Positions 50,638 to 60,640 of a DNA stretch of 64,000 nucleotides are shown one piece after another (within the stretch, counting starts at the first letter, position 1; every line of letters begins with the position of its first letter). A program made the position numbers and the translations under genes. This stretch comes from Clostridium sp. Its GTDB lineage: Bacteria; Bacillota; Clostridia; Oscillospirales; Acutalibacteraceae. Below the pieces are notes generated by a model. That model had not been told where the DNA came from. It searched no databases and was given only the letters and a program-made list of their open reading frames with translations. The stretch lies in assembly GCA_031272895.1 (NCBI GenBank), contig JAISSW010000003.1:1-64000 (forward strand), in the 5' to 3' direction.

Positions 50638-51418
50638 TTGCAAAGCCTCCTATTGTGTTTGCCTGCGTGCACGCGGCGGCAAAAATTCTGCGCGGCTGCT
50701 GCTGCGCCGCCCCCGCAAGCTGCTTAGTGTATTCCCTGCCGTATTTTGAAAAGCCCGCCGGATAAACCCGATATTCCGAAAGCAGTCTTGCCAGCCAAAT
50801 CGGTATGCTGCTTGGCGTTTTGACTTCCATAATCCACTCGCCGTCCGCAAGCAGCCCCTCGCCGTAGTTGCCGCTTTCAAGCAGCAAGTCCTCCCTTCTG
50901 GTGAGGATATTCGTATCGAAGGAAACGCGTATATTCGGGTCGTCAATGCCGAAAAATGCCCTGCGCTCATAGGAGAGATACACCTTAGGCTCAAGCCTTT
51001 GGCGCGAGAGCAAATAGCTGATTTCCCGCAGCACCTGCTCGTTCAAGCCGCACCCGCCCTTAGGCGCCGTGCCGTCAGCCAAAAAGGCATACGCGTCGCG
51101 CAGCAGAATACCGCTCCTGCGCTTGTTAACGCAGCCGCAGAACTTCTTCTTAATCTCAACATACACCTTAGAATCCGGCGTTGGCGTGCCGTATGAGCGC
51201 AGACGCAGCTTTTCCTTGTAGCGCGGCTTTTGCAGGGAGGTTCTTATCAAATGGCTATCCGCAGTGTCATAATAAAGGTTGCAGATTGGGTAGGTAAAGT
51301 GCGTTTGGTTGTGCGCGTCCAAGCACATATATTCCCCAAGCCTTTCCGAAAGGCTGAGAAATGTGGTCCGGCCAAGGCGATATTTCTGTTCTCGCCTGTT
51401 AAAAACCTCAATAGCCAC
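50630..51418 (-). CDS. VTC-domain (polyphosphate polymerase-like) protein
   Basis: 262 residues with a GTG start after GGGGGTG. The VTC/CYTH-type tunnel fold is visible: RREQKYRLG, NLYYDTADSHLIRTSL, KEKLRLRSYG, KVYVEIKKKF, PKVYLSYERRAFF, RVSFDTNI and WIMEVKTP. Basic and Glu residues line the tunnel in family members and bind polyphosphate or NTP. In yeast the domain makes polyphosphate; in bacteria its product is not established. Together with DUF4956 and the DUF4353 lipoprotein it forms a conserved surface-polymer-associated module. Confidence 0.9.
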   Translation of the reverse strand: MAIEVFNRREQKYRLGRTTFLSLSERLGEYMCLDAHNQTHFTYPICNLYYDTADSHLIRTSLQKPRYKEKLRLRSYGTPTPDSKVYVEIKKKFCGCVNKRRSGILLRDAYAFLADGTAPKGGCGLNEQVLREISYLLSRQRLEPKVYLSYERRAFFGIDDPNIRVSFDTNILTRREDLLLESGNYGEGLLADGEWIMEVKTPSSIPIWLARLLSEYRVYPAGFSKYGREYTKQLAGAAQQQPRRIFAAACTQANTIGGFANV

Positions 51419-51499
51419 GCTGCACCCCCTGTTTAACTATGGATATAGTTTATTCCGCAAATGTGTGGGGTGCGTGATATTAATTTGAAAAATAAGGCA

Positions 51500-51703
51500 T
51501 TAAGCCTCGTAGCCCTCCTCGCGGATAGCCGCCTTGATTTCCTCAAGGCCGAGCTTAAGCGGGTCATACTCAAGCTCGGCGCTTTTGCTTTGCAGCGAAA
51601 CCTTAACAGCGTTTACGCCCGGCAAGCCCTCCAGCGCGTTTTTGACCGCCCAGACACAATGCTCACAGCTCATGCCCTCAATCCCAACAGTCAGCCTTTC
51701 CAT
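51500..51703 (-). CDS. copZ: Copper chaperone CopZ (HMA domain)
   Basis: 67 residues. The metal site GMSCEHC lies at about residues 10-16, within the beta-alpha-beta-beta-alpha-beta HMA fold. The ATG at 51703 has AAGGAGG upstream. It lies 12 bases after copA and delivers Cu(I) to it. Confidence 0.92.
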   Translation of the reverse strand: MERLTVGIEGMSCEHCVWAVKNALEGLPGVNAVKVSLQSKSAELEYDPLKLGLEEIKAAIREEGYEA

Positions 51704-51715
51704 AAAAAATCCTCC

Positions 51716-54181
51716 TTAATCCTTTGCTTTGAAGCGCTTTAGGCGCAATGCGTTTGCCAACACGGAAACGGAGCTTAAGCTCATTGCCGCGGCGGCAAAA
51801 ATTGGGTTGAGCAGCGGCCCGCCGAACAGGTACAGCAGCCCCGCCGCAATTGGTATACCGATGGAGTTGTAGCCGAAAGCCCAAAACAGGTTTTGCTTAA
51901 TGTTGCGTATGGTCTGCTTTGAAAGCCTGAGTGCCGTTGGTACGTCCGTCAGTTCCCCGCGCATTAGGACAATGTCGGCGCTTTCTATCGCAACGTCCGT
52001 TCCTCCGCCTATTGCAATTCCCACGTCCGCCTGGGCAAGGGCGGGCGCGTCGTTAATACCATCGCCGACCATGGCGACTGTGCCGCCCTCCTCCTGCAAA
52101 GCTTTGACCTCCCTCGCTTTATCCTGCGGCAAAACCTCCGCAAGGACCGTGTCTATTCCAACCTGCCGTGCAATGGCAGAAGCGGTTTTTTTGTTGTCGC
52201 CCGTAATCATTGCAACCCTTACGCCCATTTTGTGCAGCTTCTCTATTGCCGCCACGGCGCTTTCCTTAACCACGTCCGCCACGGCAACTATGCCCGCGAT
52301 TTTTCCGTCTATTGCAACAAACATGGGGGTTTTGCCATCGCCCGCAAGGGAATCGGCCTGCTGCTCAAGTCCCGCAAACCCAACGCCGCGCTGTTCCATT
52401 AGTCCCTTGTTTCCCGCAAGCACAGCCCTGCCGCCTATTTCCGCCTCAATGCCCTGTCCTGTTATGGAGCCGAAGCTCTTTGACGGCAGCAGCTCGAGTC
52501 CGCGCTCCTGCGCTCCCTTTACTATGGCCTGTCCCAAGGGGTGCTCGGAGGCGTTCTCCGCGGAGGCGACGATTTGCAGCAGCTCGTCCGCGTCTTGCCC
52601 TTGCGCGGGCAAAATATCCGTAACGCCCGGCTTGCCGCGTGTTATAGTGCCGGTTTTGTCAAACACAACAACGCTGATTTTGTGCGCCGTTTCCAAAGCC
52701 TCACCGCTTTTAATCAAAATGCCGTTTTCCGCTCCCTTGCCCGTGCCGACCATTATTGCCGTTGGCGTGGCAAGCCCCAAGGCGCAGGGACAGGCAATAA
52801 CCAAAACGGAGATAAAAATCGTCAGCGCAAACTCAATATCCCTCGTGCCAAAATACCACGCAAGCCCCGCCGCAAGCGCTATTGCGCAAACAACAGGCAC
52901 AAACACGCCGGAAACCTTATCCGCAAGGGCGGCAATGGGCGCCTTGGCGCCTTGCGCGTCCTCCACAAGCTTGATTATTTGAGCAAGCGCCGTTTCCTCG
53001 CCTATTTTTTCAACAAGGAATTTTATGCTGCCCGTGGTATTGATTGTTGCGGCATATACCCGGCTGTCGGCGCTTTTGTCCACGGGCATACTCTCGCCCG
53101 TAAGCATGGATTCGTCAATAGCCGTCGTCCCCTCGGTCACGCGGCCGTCGACGGGGATTTTTTCCCCGGGGCGCACAAGCACAAGGTCGCCCGGCTCCAC
53201 CTCGTCTACCGGGATTTCCTTTTCAACGCCGTCAACAATAATAACGGCGGTTTTTGGCGCAAGCTCCATGAGCCTTTTGATTGCCTCGCTCGTTCTGCCC
53301 TTGCTGACCGCCTCAAGGGATTTGCCCAAGAGGATTAGTGTTATAATCACGCCCGCAGTTTCAAAGTAAAGCGATTCCACCGCCATGTGTTCGCCGGAGA
53401 GTATTAAGAAAATATTGTAAAGGCTGTAGACGAAAGCCGCCGTAGTGCCTATTGCAATCAGGCTGTCCATGTTGGGGCTGCGGTGCAGGAGCGCCTTGAA
53501 GCCAACCGTGTAAAATTTGTAGCCCACGCCTATCACGGGCAAAACAAGCAGCAGCTCCGCAAGGCCATAGGCAAGCGGGTGTTCCATTGGCATAAGCCAT
53601 TCCGGAAACGGGAGATGAACAAAGCTGAGCATAGGCGCCATTGCAATATAAAGCAGCGGCAGGGCAAACGCCGCAGAAACGATGAATTTAACCCAAAGCG
53701 TGCGGATTTGCTTTTGCTTCCGTGCCCGCTCCCCCACGGCGGAGTTGTTTTTTGTTATTTCAAGCACGCTGTAGCCCGCGCCCTCAACCGCCTGCTTTAT
53801 TGCGGAAAGCCGCACCCTTGAAGGTTCATAGCAAACTGACGCTTTTTCTGTGGCATAGTTGACAGAGGCGCTGAGGACACCGTCTAATTTTGCCAGCGCC
53901 CTTTCCACACGCGCCGCGCAGGCGGCACAGCTCATGCCGCCGATTGGTATTGTCACCCTTGCCGCGGTAGCCCTTTCGCTCGCCGTGTAGCCAAGCCCGG
54001 TAACAGCCTCAATGACGCTTTCCGGCGAAGTCTGCCGGGGGTCAAGCTCCACGGAAAGCCTTTCGTTCGCAAGGTTTATGTCCGCCCTTGCAATGCCCGG
54101 CAGCTTTCGCAGTGTGCGCTCTATCCTTTGGGAGCAAGCAGCGCAGCTCATGCCTCCTATATCCAAAACATGATTTTCCAT
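51716..54181 (-). CDS. copA: Copper-exporting P1B-type ATPase CopA
   Basis: 821 residues. Two N-terminal HMA domains carry GMSCAAC (Cys13/Cys16 and Cys85/Cys88). Eight membrane segments are expected; the sixth has the CPC copper site in [11 protein letters not shown] near 465. The phosphorylation site DKTGTIT lies near 505, with TGES in the A-domain. The ATP-binding HP motif (SEHPLGQAI) and [10 protein letters not shown] follow. It exports Cu(I) from the cytoplasm using ATP. It has its own promoter and is followed by copZ. Confidence 0.96.
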   Translation of the reverse strand: MENHVLDIGGMSCAACSQRIERTLRKLPGIARADINLANERLSVELDPRQTSPESVIEAVTGLGYTASERATAARVTIPIGGMSCAACAARVERALAKLDGVLSASVNYATEKASVCYEPSRVRLSAIKQAVEGAGYSVLEITKNNSAVGERARKQKQIRTLWVKFIVSAAFALPLLYIAMAPMLSFVHLPFPEWLMPMEHPLAYGLAELLLVLPVIGVGYKFYTVGFKALLHRSPNMDSLIAIGTTAAFVYSLYNIFLILSGEHMAVESLYFETAGVIITLILLGKSLEAVSKGRTSEAIKRLMELAPKTAVIIVDGVEKEIPVDEVEPGDLVLVRPGEKIPVDGRVTEGTTAIDESMLTGESMPVDKSADSRVYAATINTTGSIKFLVEKIGEETALAQIIKLVEDAQGAKAPIAALADKVSGVFVPVVCAIALAAGLAWYFGTRDIEFALTIFISVLVIACPCALGLATPTAIMVGTGKGAENGILIKSGEALETAHKISVVVFDKTGTITRGKPGVTDILPAQGQDADELLQIVASAENASEHPLGQAIVKGAQERGLELLPSKSFGSITGQGIEAEIGGRAVLAGNKGLMEQRGVGFAGLEQQADSLAGDGKTPMFVAIDGKIAGIVAVADVVKESAVAAIEKLHKMGVRVAMITGDNKKTASAIARQVGIDTVLAEVLPQDKAREVKALQEEGGTVAMVGDGINDAPALAQADVGIAIGGGTDVAIESADIVLMRGELTDVPTALRLSKQTIRNIKQNLFWAFGYNSIGIPIAAGLLYLFGGPLLNPIFAAAAMSLSSVSVLANALRLKRFKAKD

Positions 54182-54212
54182 CTATTCCCTCTCTCTGCTT
54201 TCTTGTTGAAAC

Positions 54213-54241
54213 ATTATAGTCCTTTTGGCGCCGCAGCGCAA
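54213..54241 (-). promoter_or_regulatory. Promoter of copA-copZ
   Basis: The minus strand has TTGCGC (54241-54236), a 17-base spacer and TATAAT (54218-54213). It lies just after the DUF2318 stop. No clear CopY or CsoR operator was recognised. Confidence 0.7.
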
Positions 54242-54242
54242 G

Positions 54243-54776
54243 TCAGCCGCCCGTTTTCCAGTTAGCGAAGATAGCCTTTGCCTTTGCAAGGTATTCCTTG
54301 GAGATTATTATGCTCTCTGCCGTAACGGTTTTGTTTTCCGAAAAAATCGGCACGGGATTGCAGCCGCCGGAGCTAAGCTCCACCTGCTCCATGCTAAATC
54401 GGTTGCCGCAGTTTTGGCAAACCAGCACGCTGCCCTCCTGTTTATAATATCCCCGCCCTGAGCTGTAACACACCTGGCAGGTGTTAAACGCCGTGCGAAT
54501 TGTGCCGTCCGCCGCTTTGACGGCTATCACTTCAAGCCTTGTGCCGTCTACCTCCGCCGGGTAAAAGCCTGCCGTCCCGCTTATTTCGCTTATTGGGATT
54601 ACCAAGTCCTGATTGACGACAGCGGGCTTTGTGCTGCTTGGTGGCTGAACAGCTTCGCGGCTGCCTCCGCCCGCAAGCGCCGCGGCGACGACTATAACAA
54701 CCACCGCGACCGCAGCTATCCCTGCCCAAATTACCCAAGCCTTACCCTGCTTGCCACCCTTTTTTGCCTTAGCCAT
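54243..54776 (-). CDS. DUF2318 domain membrane-anchored protein
   Basis: 177 residues. A basic start and a Gly/Ala/Val membrane segment (about 13-36) are followed by an extracellular domain. That domain has FNTCQVCYSSGRGYY, VLVCQNCGNRFS and GGCNPVPI, the cysteine pattern of DUF2318. Family members accompany FTR1-type iron permeases or copper proteins and probably bind metal with these cysteines. Its start overlaps the HMA-SafE gene end by 8 bases, so the two are coupled. Confidence 0.88.
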   Translation of the reverse strand: MAKAKKGGKQGKAWVIWAGIAAVAVVVIVVAAALAGGGSREAVQPPSSTKPAVVNQDLVIPISEISGTAGFYPAEVDGTRLEVIAVKAADGTIRTAFNTCQVCYSSGRGYYKQEGSVLVCQNCGNRFSMEQVELSSGGCNPVPIFSENKTVTAESIIISKEYLAKAKAIFANWKTGG

Positions 54777-56127
54777 TTGTTTCCGCCTCCGTTATTTCCG
54801 CCGCAACGACAGTTATTGTGCCGCTAATCATTCCCATCCAACAGCTGTAGCGAAAGCTGCCCGTCTCCGTTGGCATAAATTCAATGACGTTTTCGCCTGT
54901 TTGGAAGCTGTATTCAATCCCGTATTTCGGGATTCGGATTGAGTAGTTACAGCCGTTTATGCTGCCCTGAGGGGCGTCCACAACCCATTTGACCGCCGTG
55001 CCCTGCCGCACCGTTATTGCCGGGTAACGCCCCGGCTGCAGGGTGGATTCCACAAGCTGAACGCCGTCGACTATTTCCGGCAGCTCCGCTTGGTCAACCC
55101 GGGCCGTGCTTGCCCCGCCCGTCGGCAAGCGGATTCCGGCAAGCCCCGCGCCCTGGGTAAGCATTGCAAGCCCAAGCACCGCCACAAGCACCGCGCCCAC
55201 TGTCATTGCAACGCGGGAGAATTTTTTGCTCAGCAGCGAGGAAAGAGCGCCTAAGCCAAACATTAGCGGCACTGTGCCCAAGCTGAACAAAAGCATGGCA
55301 AGCCCTCCCGCAAGGGCGCTGCCGGTGGAAAGAGCGTAAAGCTGCATTGCCTGCAGCGGACCGCAGGGCATTAAGCCGTTAAGCAGTCCCACTGCAAGCG
55401 GTCCAAGCCCGCGCCGCCCTCCGGGATTGAGTTTTTTTGATATTGCCTGCGGCATTCTCGGCATAAGCTTGTGGAGCCAAGGGAAAACGCCAAGCATATT
55501 CAGCCCCATGATAAGCATAAATACACCCGCAAGCAGCTTCAGCACGCCCTGTGCCGTTGCGGAAAAGCTGATTACAGAGCCAAGAGCACCCGCCGCAAGC
55601 CCTACTATAGTGTAGCCAAGCACTCTGCCAAGGTTGTATAGCAGTGTTGGGCGCAGCACCGCCGCAGCAGTGCTTGCCTTTTCTTCACCCGTGCGCGGCA
55701 GGCACTGGGAGAGGTTTATCCCGCCGCACATGGCTACGCAGTGCACGCTTGTGAGCAAGCCGACCACAAAAAGCATACCGTAGCCCATGCCGGCTTCCGC
55801 GAGGCGGCTTGGCACAAGCAGGTTGAGCACCCCAAGGCGTGACAGGATATAATAGAGCGCTCCGATAATCAATATAAAGCCCGCGGCGCGTGCAAAGCGC
55901 CCAAGGGCGGCGTTTTCATCGGGCAAAACCGTGTATCCGGCAGCCGTTACCGCGGCGTTAATCGCGGCGTCGCTTGCGGTATTAGCGTCAAGCTCAAGCT
56001 CCGCACAGCCGGAGGAATAGCTGACTGAGGCGCTTGCAACGCCCTCTACCTCTAGCAGGGCGCGCTCAATACGCCGGGCGCAGCTATCACAGCTCATGCC
56101 GCCAATGCGGATATGCTTGCTCTCCAT
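54769..56127 (-). CDS. HMA - SafE/DsbD-like membrane - cupredoxin fusion protein
   Basis: 452 residues in three parts. An N-terminal HMA domain has GMSCDSC (Cys13 and Cys16). Six or seven membrane segments (about 80-340) form a sulfite-exporter TauE/SafE or DsbD_2-like domain with VGLLTSVHCVAMCGGI and LLNGLMPCGPLQAM, which carry paired Met and Cys residues expected in metal transport. A C-terminal cupredoxin-like domain (about 365-440) has GCNYSIRIPKYGI and FRYSCWMGMI, with Cys and Met ligands. It probably moves or scavenges copper across the membrane. It is coupled with the DUF2318 gene, next to copA and copZ. Confidence 0.9.
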   Translation of the reverse strand: MESKHIRIGGMSCDSCARRIERALLEVEGVASASVSYSSGCAELELDANTASDAAINAAVTAAGYTVLPDENAALGRFARAAGFILIIGALYYILSRLGVLNLLVPSRLAEAGMGYGMLFVVGLLTSVHCVAMCGGINLSQCLPRTGEEKASTAAAVLRPTLLYNLGRVLGYTIVGLAAGALGSVISFSATAQGVLKLLAGVFMLIMGLNMLGVFPWLHKLMPRMPQAISKKLNPGGRRGLGPLAVGLLNGLMPCGPLQAMQLYALSTGSALAGGLAMLLFSLGTVPLMFGLGALSSLLSKKFSRVAMTVGAVLVAVLGLAMLTQGAGLAGIRLPTGGASTARVDQAELPEIVDGVQLVESTLQPGRYPAITVRQGTAVKWVVDAPQGSINGCNYSIRIPKYGIEYSFQTGENVIEFMPTETGSFRYSCWMGMISGTITVVAAEITEAETNG

Positions 56128-56238
56128 GCCGCCCCCTTAACGCACAATTCATATTTAATTGGTAGGTTTATTATACGCCTTGCCCGCCTCTTTGTCAATG
56201 GTAAATATGTGTTTGCTGTGTGAAATTTTGCCTGAAGA

Positions 56239-56267
56239 TTGATTTTTTCCGCGCGGCAGTGTATAAT
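56239..56267 (+). promoter_or_regulatory. Promoter of the penicillin-binding protein gene
   Basis: TTGATT (56239-56244), a 17-base spacer and TATAAT (56262-56267), about 45 bases before the ATG. Confidence 0.8.
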
Positions 56268-56312
56268 TATCAGGGCTGTTTTAAGCCATGCAATTTTTGT
56301 GAGGAGATTTAT

Positions 56313-58481
56313 ATGCAATACCGTTTCGACGCTGCTGCGCCCGCAGGCAAAAACACCGCCAATTCCGCGCGCAAGCCTGCCCACACAAAAAAGCCTCGTA
56401 AGCCGCGCAAGCGCCACCCCGCCCTGCGTGCATTGCTCTATGTTTTTTCTGTTTGCGCAATGGCGACGTTCTTTATTTGCGCCTATGTGCTGCTGCACGC
56501 AATCCAGTTTGTGGGCGGAGAAAAAGCAATATCGCTGGAGGATTATAAGCTTGAGCAGGCTAAAACCACAATCATATACGCCTACACCGATTCCTCCATG
56601 AAAAAGACCGTCGAAATTGCGCGCCTGCACGGCGAGGAAAACCGTGTTTGGGTTCCGCTGACAAGTATGCCGGACGACCTGAAAAACGCCGTCGTCGCCC
56701 TTGAGGACAAACGCTTTTGGAGCCATAACGGAGTCGACTGGTTCCGCACGGCAAGCTCCATTATAATTCACCACGGCACCCAGGGCGGTTCAACCCTTAC
56801 CCAACAGACCATTAAAAACCTGACCAACGAAAAGGACGTTACCGTAGTCCGCAAGGTTAAGGAAATACTGAATGCGCTGAACTTAGAGCGCTATTACGAA
56901 AAGAATGATATACTGGAAACGTACCTGAACACCGCCTATTTCGGCGAGGGCTGCTACGGCGTCCAAACCGCCAGCGAGGTATACTTCGGCAAGGACGTCA
57001 ATGAGCTTAGCCTTGCGGAATGTGCCGCCATAGTGACCATTACCAACGAGCCGACTACATATGACCCCTTGGTCAACCCGGACAACACCAAAAAAAGGCA
57101 GCTTGTTTGCCTTGGCGAAATGCTTGCGCAGGAGCTGATTACCCAAGAGCAATACGACGAGGCAAAGGACGAGAAGCTTGTTTACACAAACAGCAAGGAC
57201 TATAAGGCAAAGGAAGCGACGGCAAAGTCCGTAGGCTCGGACGAGGTGACCAGCAGCTTCGTGGACTACGTCATTGAGGACGTTATAGCCGGACTTATGG
57301 CGGAGAGAAGCTACACCCGCGAGCAAGCGACGAATCACCTGTATTACCGTGGGCTTAAAATTTACACCACCATGAACGTGGAGGCCCAAAAGGCGGCAGA
57401 AGCGGTGTTTTTAGAAAAAACCGGCGTACCCGCGGCGGACGCAAAACAGGGTGTTCAGGCATCAATGACCATGATGGATTACGAGGGACACATTGTTGCA
57501 ATGGTCGGGCAGCTTGGCAAAAAGACAGCCTCCCGTTCCCTCAACAGGGCGACTACCATTCGCCGCCCCGGCTCCACCTTTAAGCCGCTGAGCACATACA
57601 GCGCCGCAATTGAAAACAACCTGCTCTATTGGTCAAAGCTCTACTTAGATAAAGCAATTAACCTTGGCACGCAAAGCAGCCCGGATTGGTTCCCGCATAA
57701 CTATAACGGCACCTTGGGCAGCGGCAATTACTACACCGTGCAATATGCCCTAAAGGAATCCCTTAACACAATCCCCGCAAGGATTGTTTACAGCGAGCTT
57801 GGCACGGAGGGCTCATACAAATGGCTTACGGAAAACCTGCACTTCAGCACAATTGACGAGGAATCACGCTATTCCTTGGCGGCTCTTTCAATCGGCAGCG
57901 GCTCAATCAACGTCAACACCGTGGAGATGTGCGCCGCCTATGCTGCAATTGGCAACTTGGGCAAGTATTATAAGCCTACCTCCTACTACAAGGTGATTGA
58001 AACACAAAACGAAGAGGAAAAGGAAATCATAACGCTGGATACTGTTGCGGAGCAGGTGATGAAGCCCGAAACGGCGGAGCTTACCCGCAGGATTCTGCAA
58101 ACAATCAACCGCAGCCCATACAAGCTGAACAGCACGCTGAAAAATTTCCAATCCTTCATGAAAACGGGTACCACCGACGGCTACAAGGACCGCTGGTTCG
58201 CCTTGGGCTTCCCGGATTACATAGCTGTTATGTGGTATGGCTTTGATACGCCGGCCACCACTACCCACAGCATGAACTACAACCCCGCGGGAATGCTGGG
58301 CTTCCAAACCTTTAACAAAATCGCCTCCTCCATGAAGACAAAGAATTTTGAAAATTCCGGCGGGCTTGTCCAAAGAACCTATTGCACCAAAACGGGCTTG
58401 CTTGCAAACAAAAACTGCCCCAGCACCGCGTCCGGCTGGTACGTCAAGACAAACCTGCCCGGCACCTGCACCGACCATTGA
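56313..58481 (+). CDS. Class A penicillin-binding protein (transglycosylase/transpeptidase)
   Basis: 722 residues from the ATG at 56313 after GAGGAG. A basic cytoplasmic tail and one membrane segment (about 40-65) come first. The GT51 glycosyltransferase domain has the catalytic Glu131 in EDKRFWSHNG, GGSTLTQQTIKNL, and YLNTAYFGEGCYGVQTAS. The transpeptidase domain has Ser421 and Lys424 in PGSTFKPL, SLN, and KTG at 617-619. It polymerises and cross-links peptidoglycan outside the membrane. It heads a run into pyrC, only 9 bases later. Confidence 0.95.
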   Translation: MQYRFDAAAPAGKNTANSARKPAHTKKPRKPRKRHPALRALLYVFSVCAMATFFICAYVLLHAIQFVGGEKAISLEDYKLEQAKTTIIYAYTDSSMKKTVEIARLHGEENRVWVPLTSMPDDLKNAVVALEDKRFWSHNGVDWFRTASSIIIHHGTQGGSTLTQQTIKNLTNEKDVTVVRKVKEILNALNLERYYEKNDILETYLNTAYFGEGCYGVQTASEVYFGKDVNELSLAECAAIVTITNEPTTYDPLVNPDNTKKRQLVCLGEMLAQELITQEQYDEAKDEKLVYTNSKDYKAKEATAKSVGSDEVTSSFVDYVIEDVIAGLMAERSYTREQATNHLYYRGLKIYTTMNVEAQKAAEAVFLEKTGVPAADAKQGVQASMTMMDYEGHIVAMVGQLGKKTASRSLNRATTIRRPGSTFKPLSTYSAAIENNLLYWSKLYLDKAINLGTQSSPDWFPHNYNGTLGSGNYYTVQYALKESLNTIPARIVYSELGTEGSYKWLTENLHFSTIDEESRYSLAALSIGSGSINVNTVEMCAAYAAIGNLGKYYKPTSYYKVIETQNEEEKEIITLDTVAEQVMKPETAELTRRILQTINRSPYKLNSTLKNFQSFMKTGTTDGYKDRWFALGFPDYIAVMWYGFDTPATTTHSMNYNPAGMLGFQTFNKIASSMKTKNFENSGGLVQRTYCTKTGLLANKNCPSTASGWYVKTNLPGTCTDH

Positions 58482-58490
58482 GGCATTGCC

Positions 58491-59780
58491 ATGGGAAGCA
58501 CAATACTGATTAAAAATGCACGCCTGATTGACCCCGCGCAGGCGTGGGATTTTGTAGGCTCCCTGCTGATTAGGGACGGGGTGTTCGCTCAGCTTAACCC
58601 TGTTGGAGGCAGCGCTGAGCTTGTTATTGACGCAGAGGGCTTGGTTTGCGCACCGGGTCTTGTTGATTTGCACGTGCATTTGCGCGACCCCGGGCAAACC
58701 CACAAGGAGGACCTTGAAAGCGGGACTGCGGCGGCGGCGGCGGGCGGCGTGACCACGCTTGTGGCTATGCCCAACACCAAGCCGACCTTCGACTGCCCTG
58801 AGCTTTTTGAGCAAACTGCAAAGGCTCGTGCCTCCTTGCCTGTTAGGGTGCTGCAGGCGGCCGCTGTTTCCCGCGGGCTTGGCAGCACCGATTCCGTTGA
58901 CTTTGACGCGCTTGCGGCAAGCGGCGCCGCAGCTTTCTCGGACGACGGTCTGCCCTTTGCTGATTCCCAAACGCTGGAAAAGGCCCTGCTTGCGGCAAAG
59001 CGCCTTGGCCTGCCGGTGCTTGCCCACTGTGAGGACAAAGCCCTTGCGGGCAGCGGGATAATAAACTTAGGCGAGGCTTCAAAAAAGCTGGGGGTGCCGG
59101 GCATAAGCAACGAAAGCGAGGCTGCCGGCGTGCGGCGTGATATAGCCTGTGCCGCAAGAGTCGGCGCGCCTATACATATTTGCCACGTCAGCACAAGGGA
59201 AGCGCTTGAGGAAATTCGACAGGCAAAGGCGGCGGGGGTGCAGGTCACCGCCGAAACGGCGCCGCACTACTTTGCGCTGACCGATGAACTGCTGTTGGGG
59301 CGCGACGCTGATTACCGCATGAACCCGCCGCTGCGCAGCGCCAAGGACCGTGAGAGCATACGGGCTGCGCTTGCGGACGGAACGCTTGACTGCATTGCCA
59401 CCGACCACGCGCCGCACAGCCCGGAGGAAAAGGCGGATTTTTTGAGCGCACCAAACGGCGTAATCGGGCTGGAAACAAGCCTTGCCGTCGGAATAACATA
59501 CCTTGTGGCGGAGGGGATAATCTCTTTGCCGCGGCTGCTTGAATTGATGAGCACCAAGCCCGCCGCCATACTCGGCAGCGGCGCGGGCAGCCTTAAAATA
59601 GGCGCCCCGGCGGACGCTGTTATATTTGACCCCAACGCGGTGTGGACCGTTGCTCCCGAGAAAATGCACGGAAAATCCCGAAATACTGCGTTTAAGGGCT
59701 TGACACTAAAAGGTAAAGTCTGTTATACTTTCTGTGAAGGCAGGCTTGCCTATTCTTACAAACAAGGGAGAGTATCATGA
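58491..59780 (+). CDS. pyrC: Dihydroorotase PyrC
   Basis: 429 residues of the class I dihydroorotase type. Metal ligands: DLHVHLRDPG, MPNTKP, AHCEDKA with His, ICHVSTREA, and the Asp of ATDHAPHSPEEK. It closes carbamoyl aspartate to dihydroorotate in pyrimidine synthesis. It lies 9 bases after the PBP gene and overlaps the next gene as ATGA. No other pyr gene lies near it. Confidence 0.95.
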   Translation: MGSTILIKNARLIDPAQAWDFVGSLLIRDGVFAQLNPVGGSAELVIDAEGLVCAPGLVDLHVHLRDPGQTHKEDLESGTAAAAAGGVTTLVAMPNTKPTFDCPELFEQTAKARASLPVRVLQAAAVSRGLGSTDSVDFDALAASGAAAFSDDGLPFADSQTLEKALLAAKRLGLPVLAHCEDKALAGSGIINLGEASKKLGVPGISNESEAAGVRRDIACAARVGAPIHICHVSTREALEEIRQAKAAGVQVTAETAPHYFALTDELLLGRDADYRMNPPLRSAKDRESIRAALADGTLDCIATDHAPHSPEEKADFLSAPNGVIGLETSLAVGITYLVAEGIISLPRLLELMSTKPAAILGSGAGSLKIGAPADAVIFDPNAVWTVAPEKMHGKSRNTAFKGLTLKGKVCYTFCEGRLAYSYKQGRVS

Positions 59781-60217
59781 ATTGTCCAAATTGCGGTTCA
59801 CCCGTAGAGCCGGGGGCCTTTTGCACAAACTGCGGTGCACAGGCACCTCTGCAAGCACCCGAACAACAACCCTACCAGCAAGCACCCGCACAGCCGTACC
59901 AGCAGCCGGGCTATCAGGCGTATCCGCAGCAAACCGGCGGCTATGCTAACCCCGCCGACCAACCGAACGGCTTGCTCAACTTCCTTGGTTGCTGCATACC
60001 TATGGCAGGTCTTATTATGTACCTGATTATGAAGGACGACACGCCTAACAAGGCGAAAGCAATCGGCAAGTGGGCACTCATTGGCTTGATTGCAAACTTC
60101 GTCCTCAGCATTATTTGGGTTATCGTCATTGTGGCAATGGGTGGCTTTGCCGCGTTCCTCGGCAATGTTGGACTTGACGACACCTACAACTACGCGGCGG
60201 CGTTTTTGGGGCTTTAA
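59777..60217 (+). CDS. Zinc-ribbon membrane protein
   Basis: 146 residues. The N-terminus CPNCGSPVEPGAFCTNCG is a zinc ribbon (two CxxC). A Gln/Pro/Tyr-rich linker follows (about 28-65). The end has two or three hydrophobic segments (about 70-88 and 98-125). Such proteins are common in Clostridia and without known function. It overlaps the pyrC stop by 4 bases. Confidence 0.8.
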   Translation: MNCPNCGSPVEPGAFCTNCGAQAPLQAPEQQPYQQAPAQPYQQPGYQAYPQQTGGYANPADQPNGLLNFLGCCIPMAGLIMYLIMKDDTPNKAKAIGKWALIGLIANFVLSIIWVIVIVAMGGFAAFLGNVGLDDTYNYAAAFLGL

Positions 60218-60229
60218 GCTCTGAACAAG

Positions 60230-60640
60230 GTGCAAAAGCAAGGCAAAAAGCTAACGCCGCGGCAAAGGCTGGATAAGGTGCTGTACATACTCTTTATGTG
60301 CCACCGCAAGCCGGAGCGCTCCTTCTTTTTCCGCGGCAAGCAATTCCCCTTGTGCGCCCGTTGCACGGGCATTGCCGTGGGGTATTTAGTTGGTATACTC
60401 ACGCTGATTTTCATCGGTAAGCTGCCGCTTTGGGTTATTCCGCTTGTTATGCTGCCGATGATTGTTGACGGGCTTTTACAGAACATTTGGAAAATAATGA
60501 GCAACAACCCCCGCCGATTTGTGACGGGGGTTGCTTTCGGTGCCGCGCTGATTCATGCCTTTTGGTGGCTGCAGCTGTTCTTTTTGTGGGCGGCGTCCTG
60601 GGTTGTTTTGCCCATTGCCCACGCCCTTGGTTTTATTTAA
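60230..60640 (+). CDS. DUF2085 membrane protein
   Basis: 136 residues with a GTG start; the ribosome site is weak. The family signature FMCHRKPERSFFFRGKQFPLCARCTGI is visible (His-Arg, then Cys-Ala-Arg-Cys-Thr-Gly), followed by three or four membrane segments (about 42-62, 65-82, 92-130). The paired cysteines may bind metal. Function is unknown. It ends convergently, overlapping the MORN gene by 8 bases. Confidence 0.85.
   Translation: MQKQGKKLTPRQRLDKVLYILFMCHRKPERSFFFRGKQFPLCARCTGIAVGYLVGILTLIFIGKLPLWVIPLVMLPMIVDGLLQNIWKIMSNNPRRFVTGVAFGAALIHAFWWLQLFFLWAASWVVLPIAHALGFI

Noticed and set aside
56094-56774. 226-residue minus-strand ORF upstream of the penicillin-binding protein
   Set aside because: Antisense to the PBP start and spanning its promoter; no motif or ribosome site.
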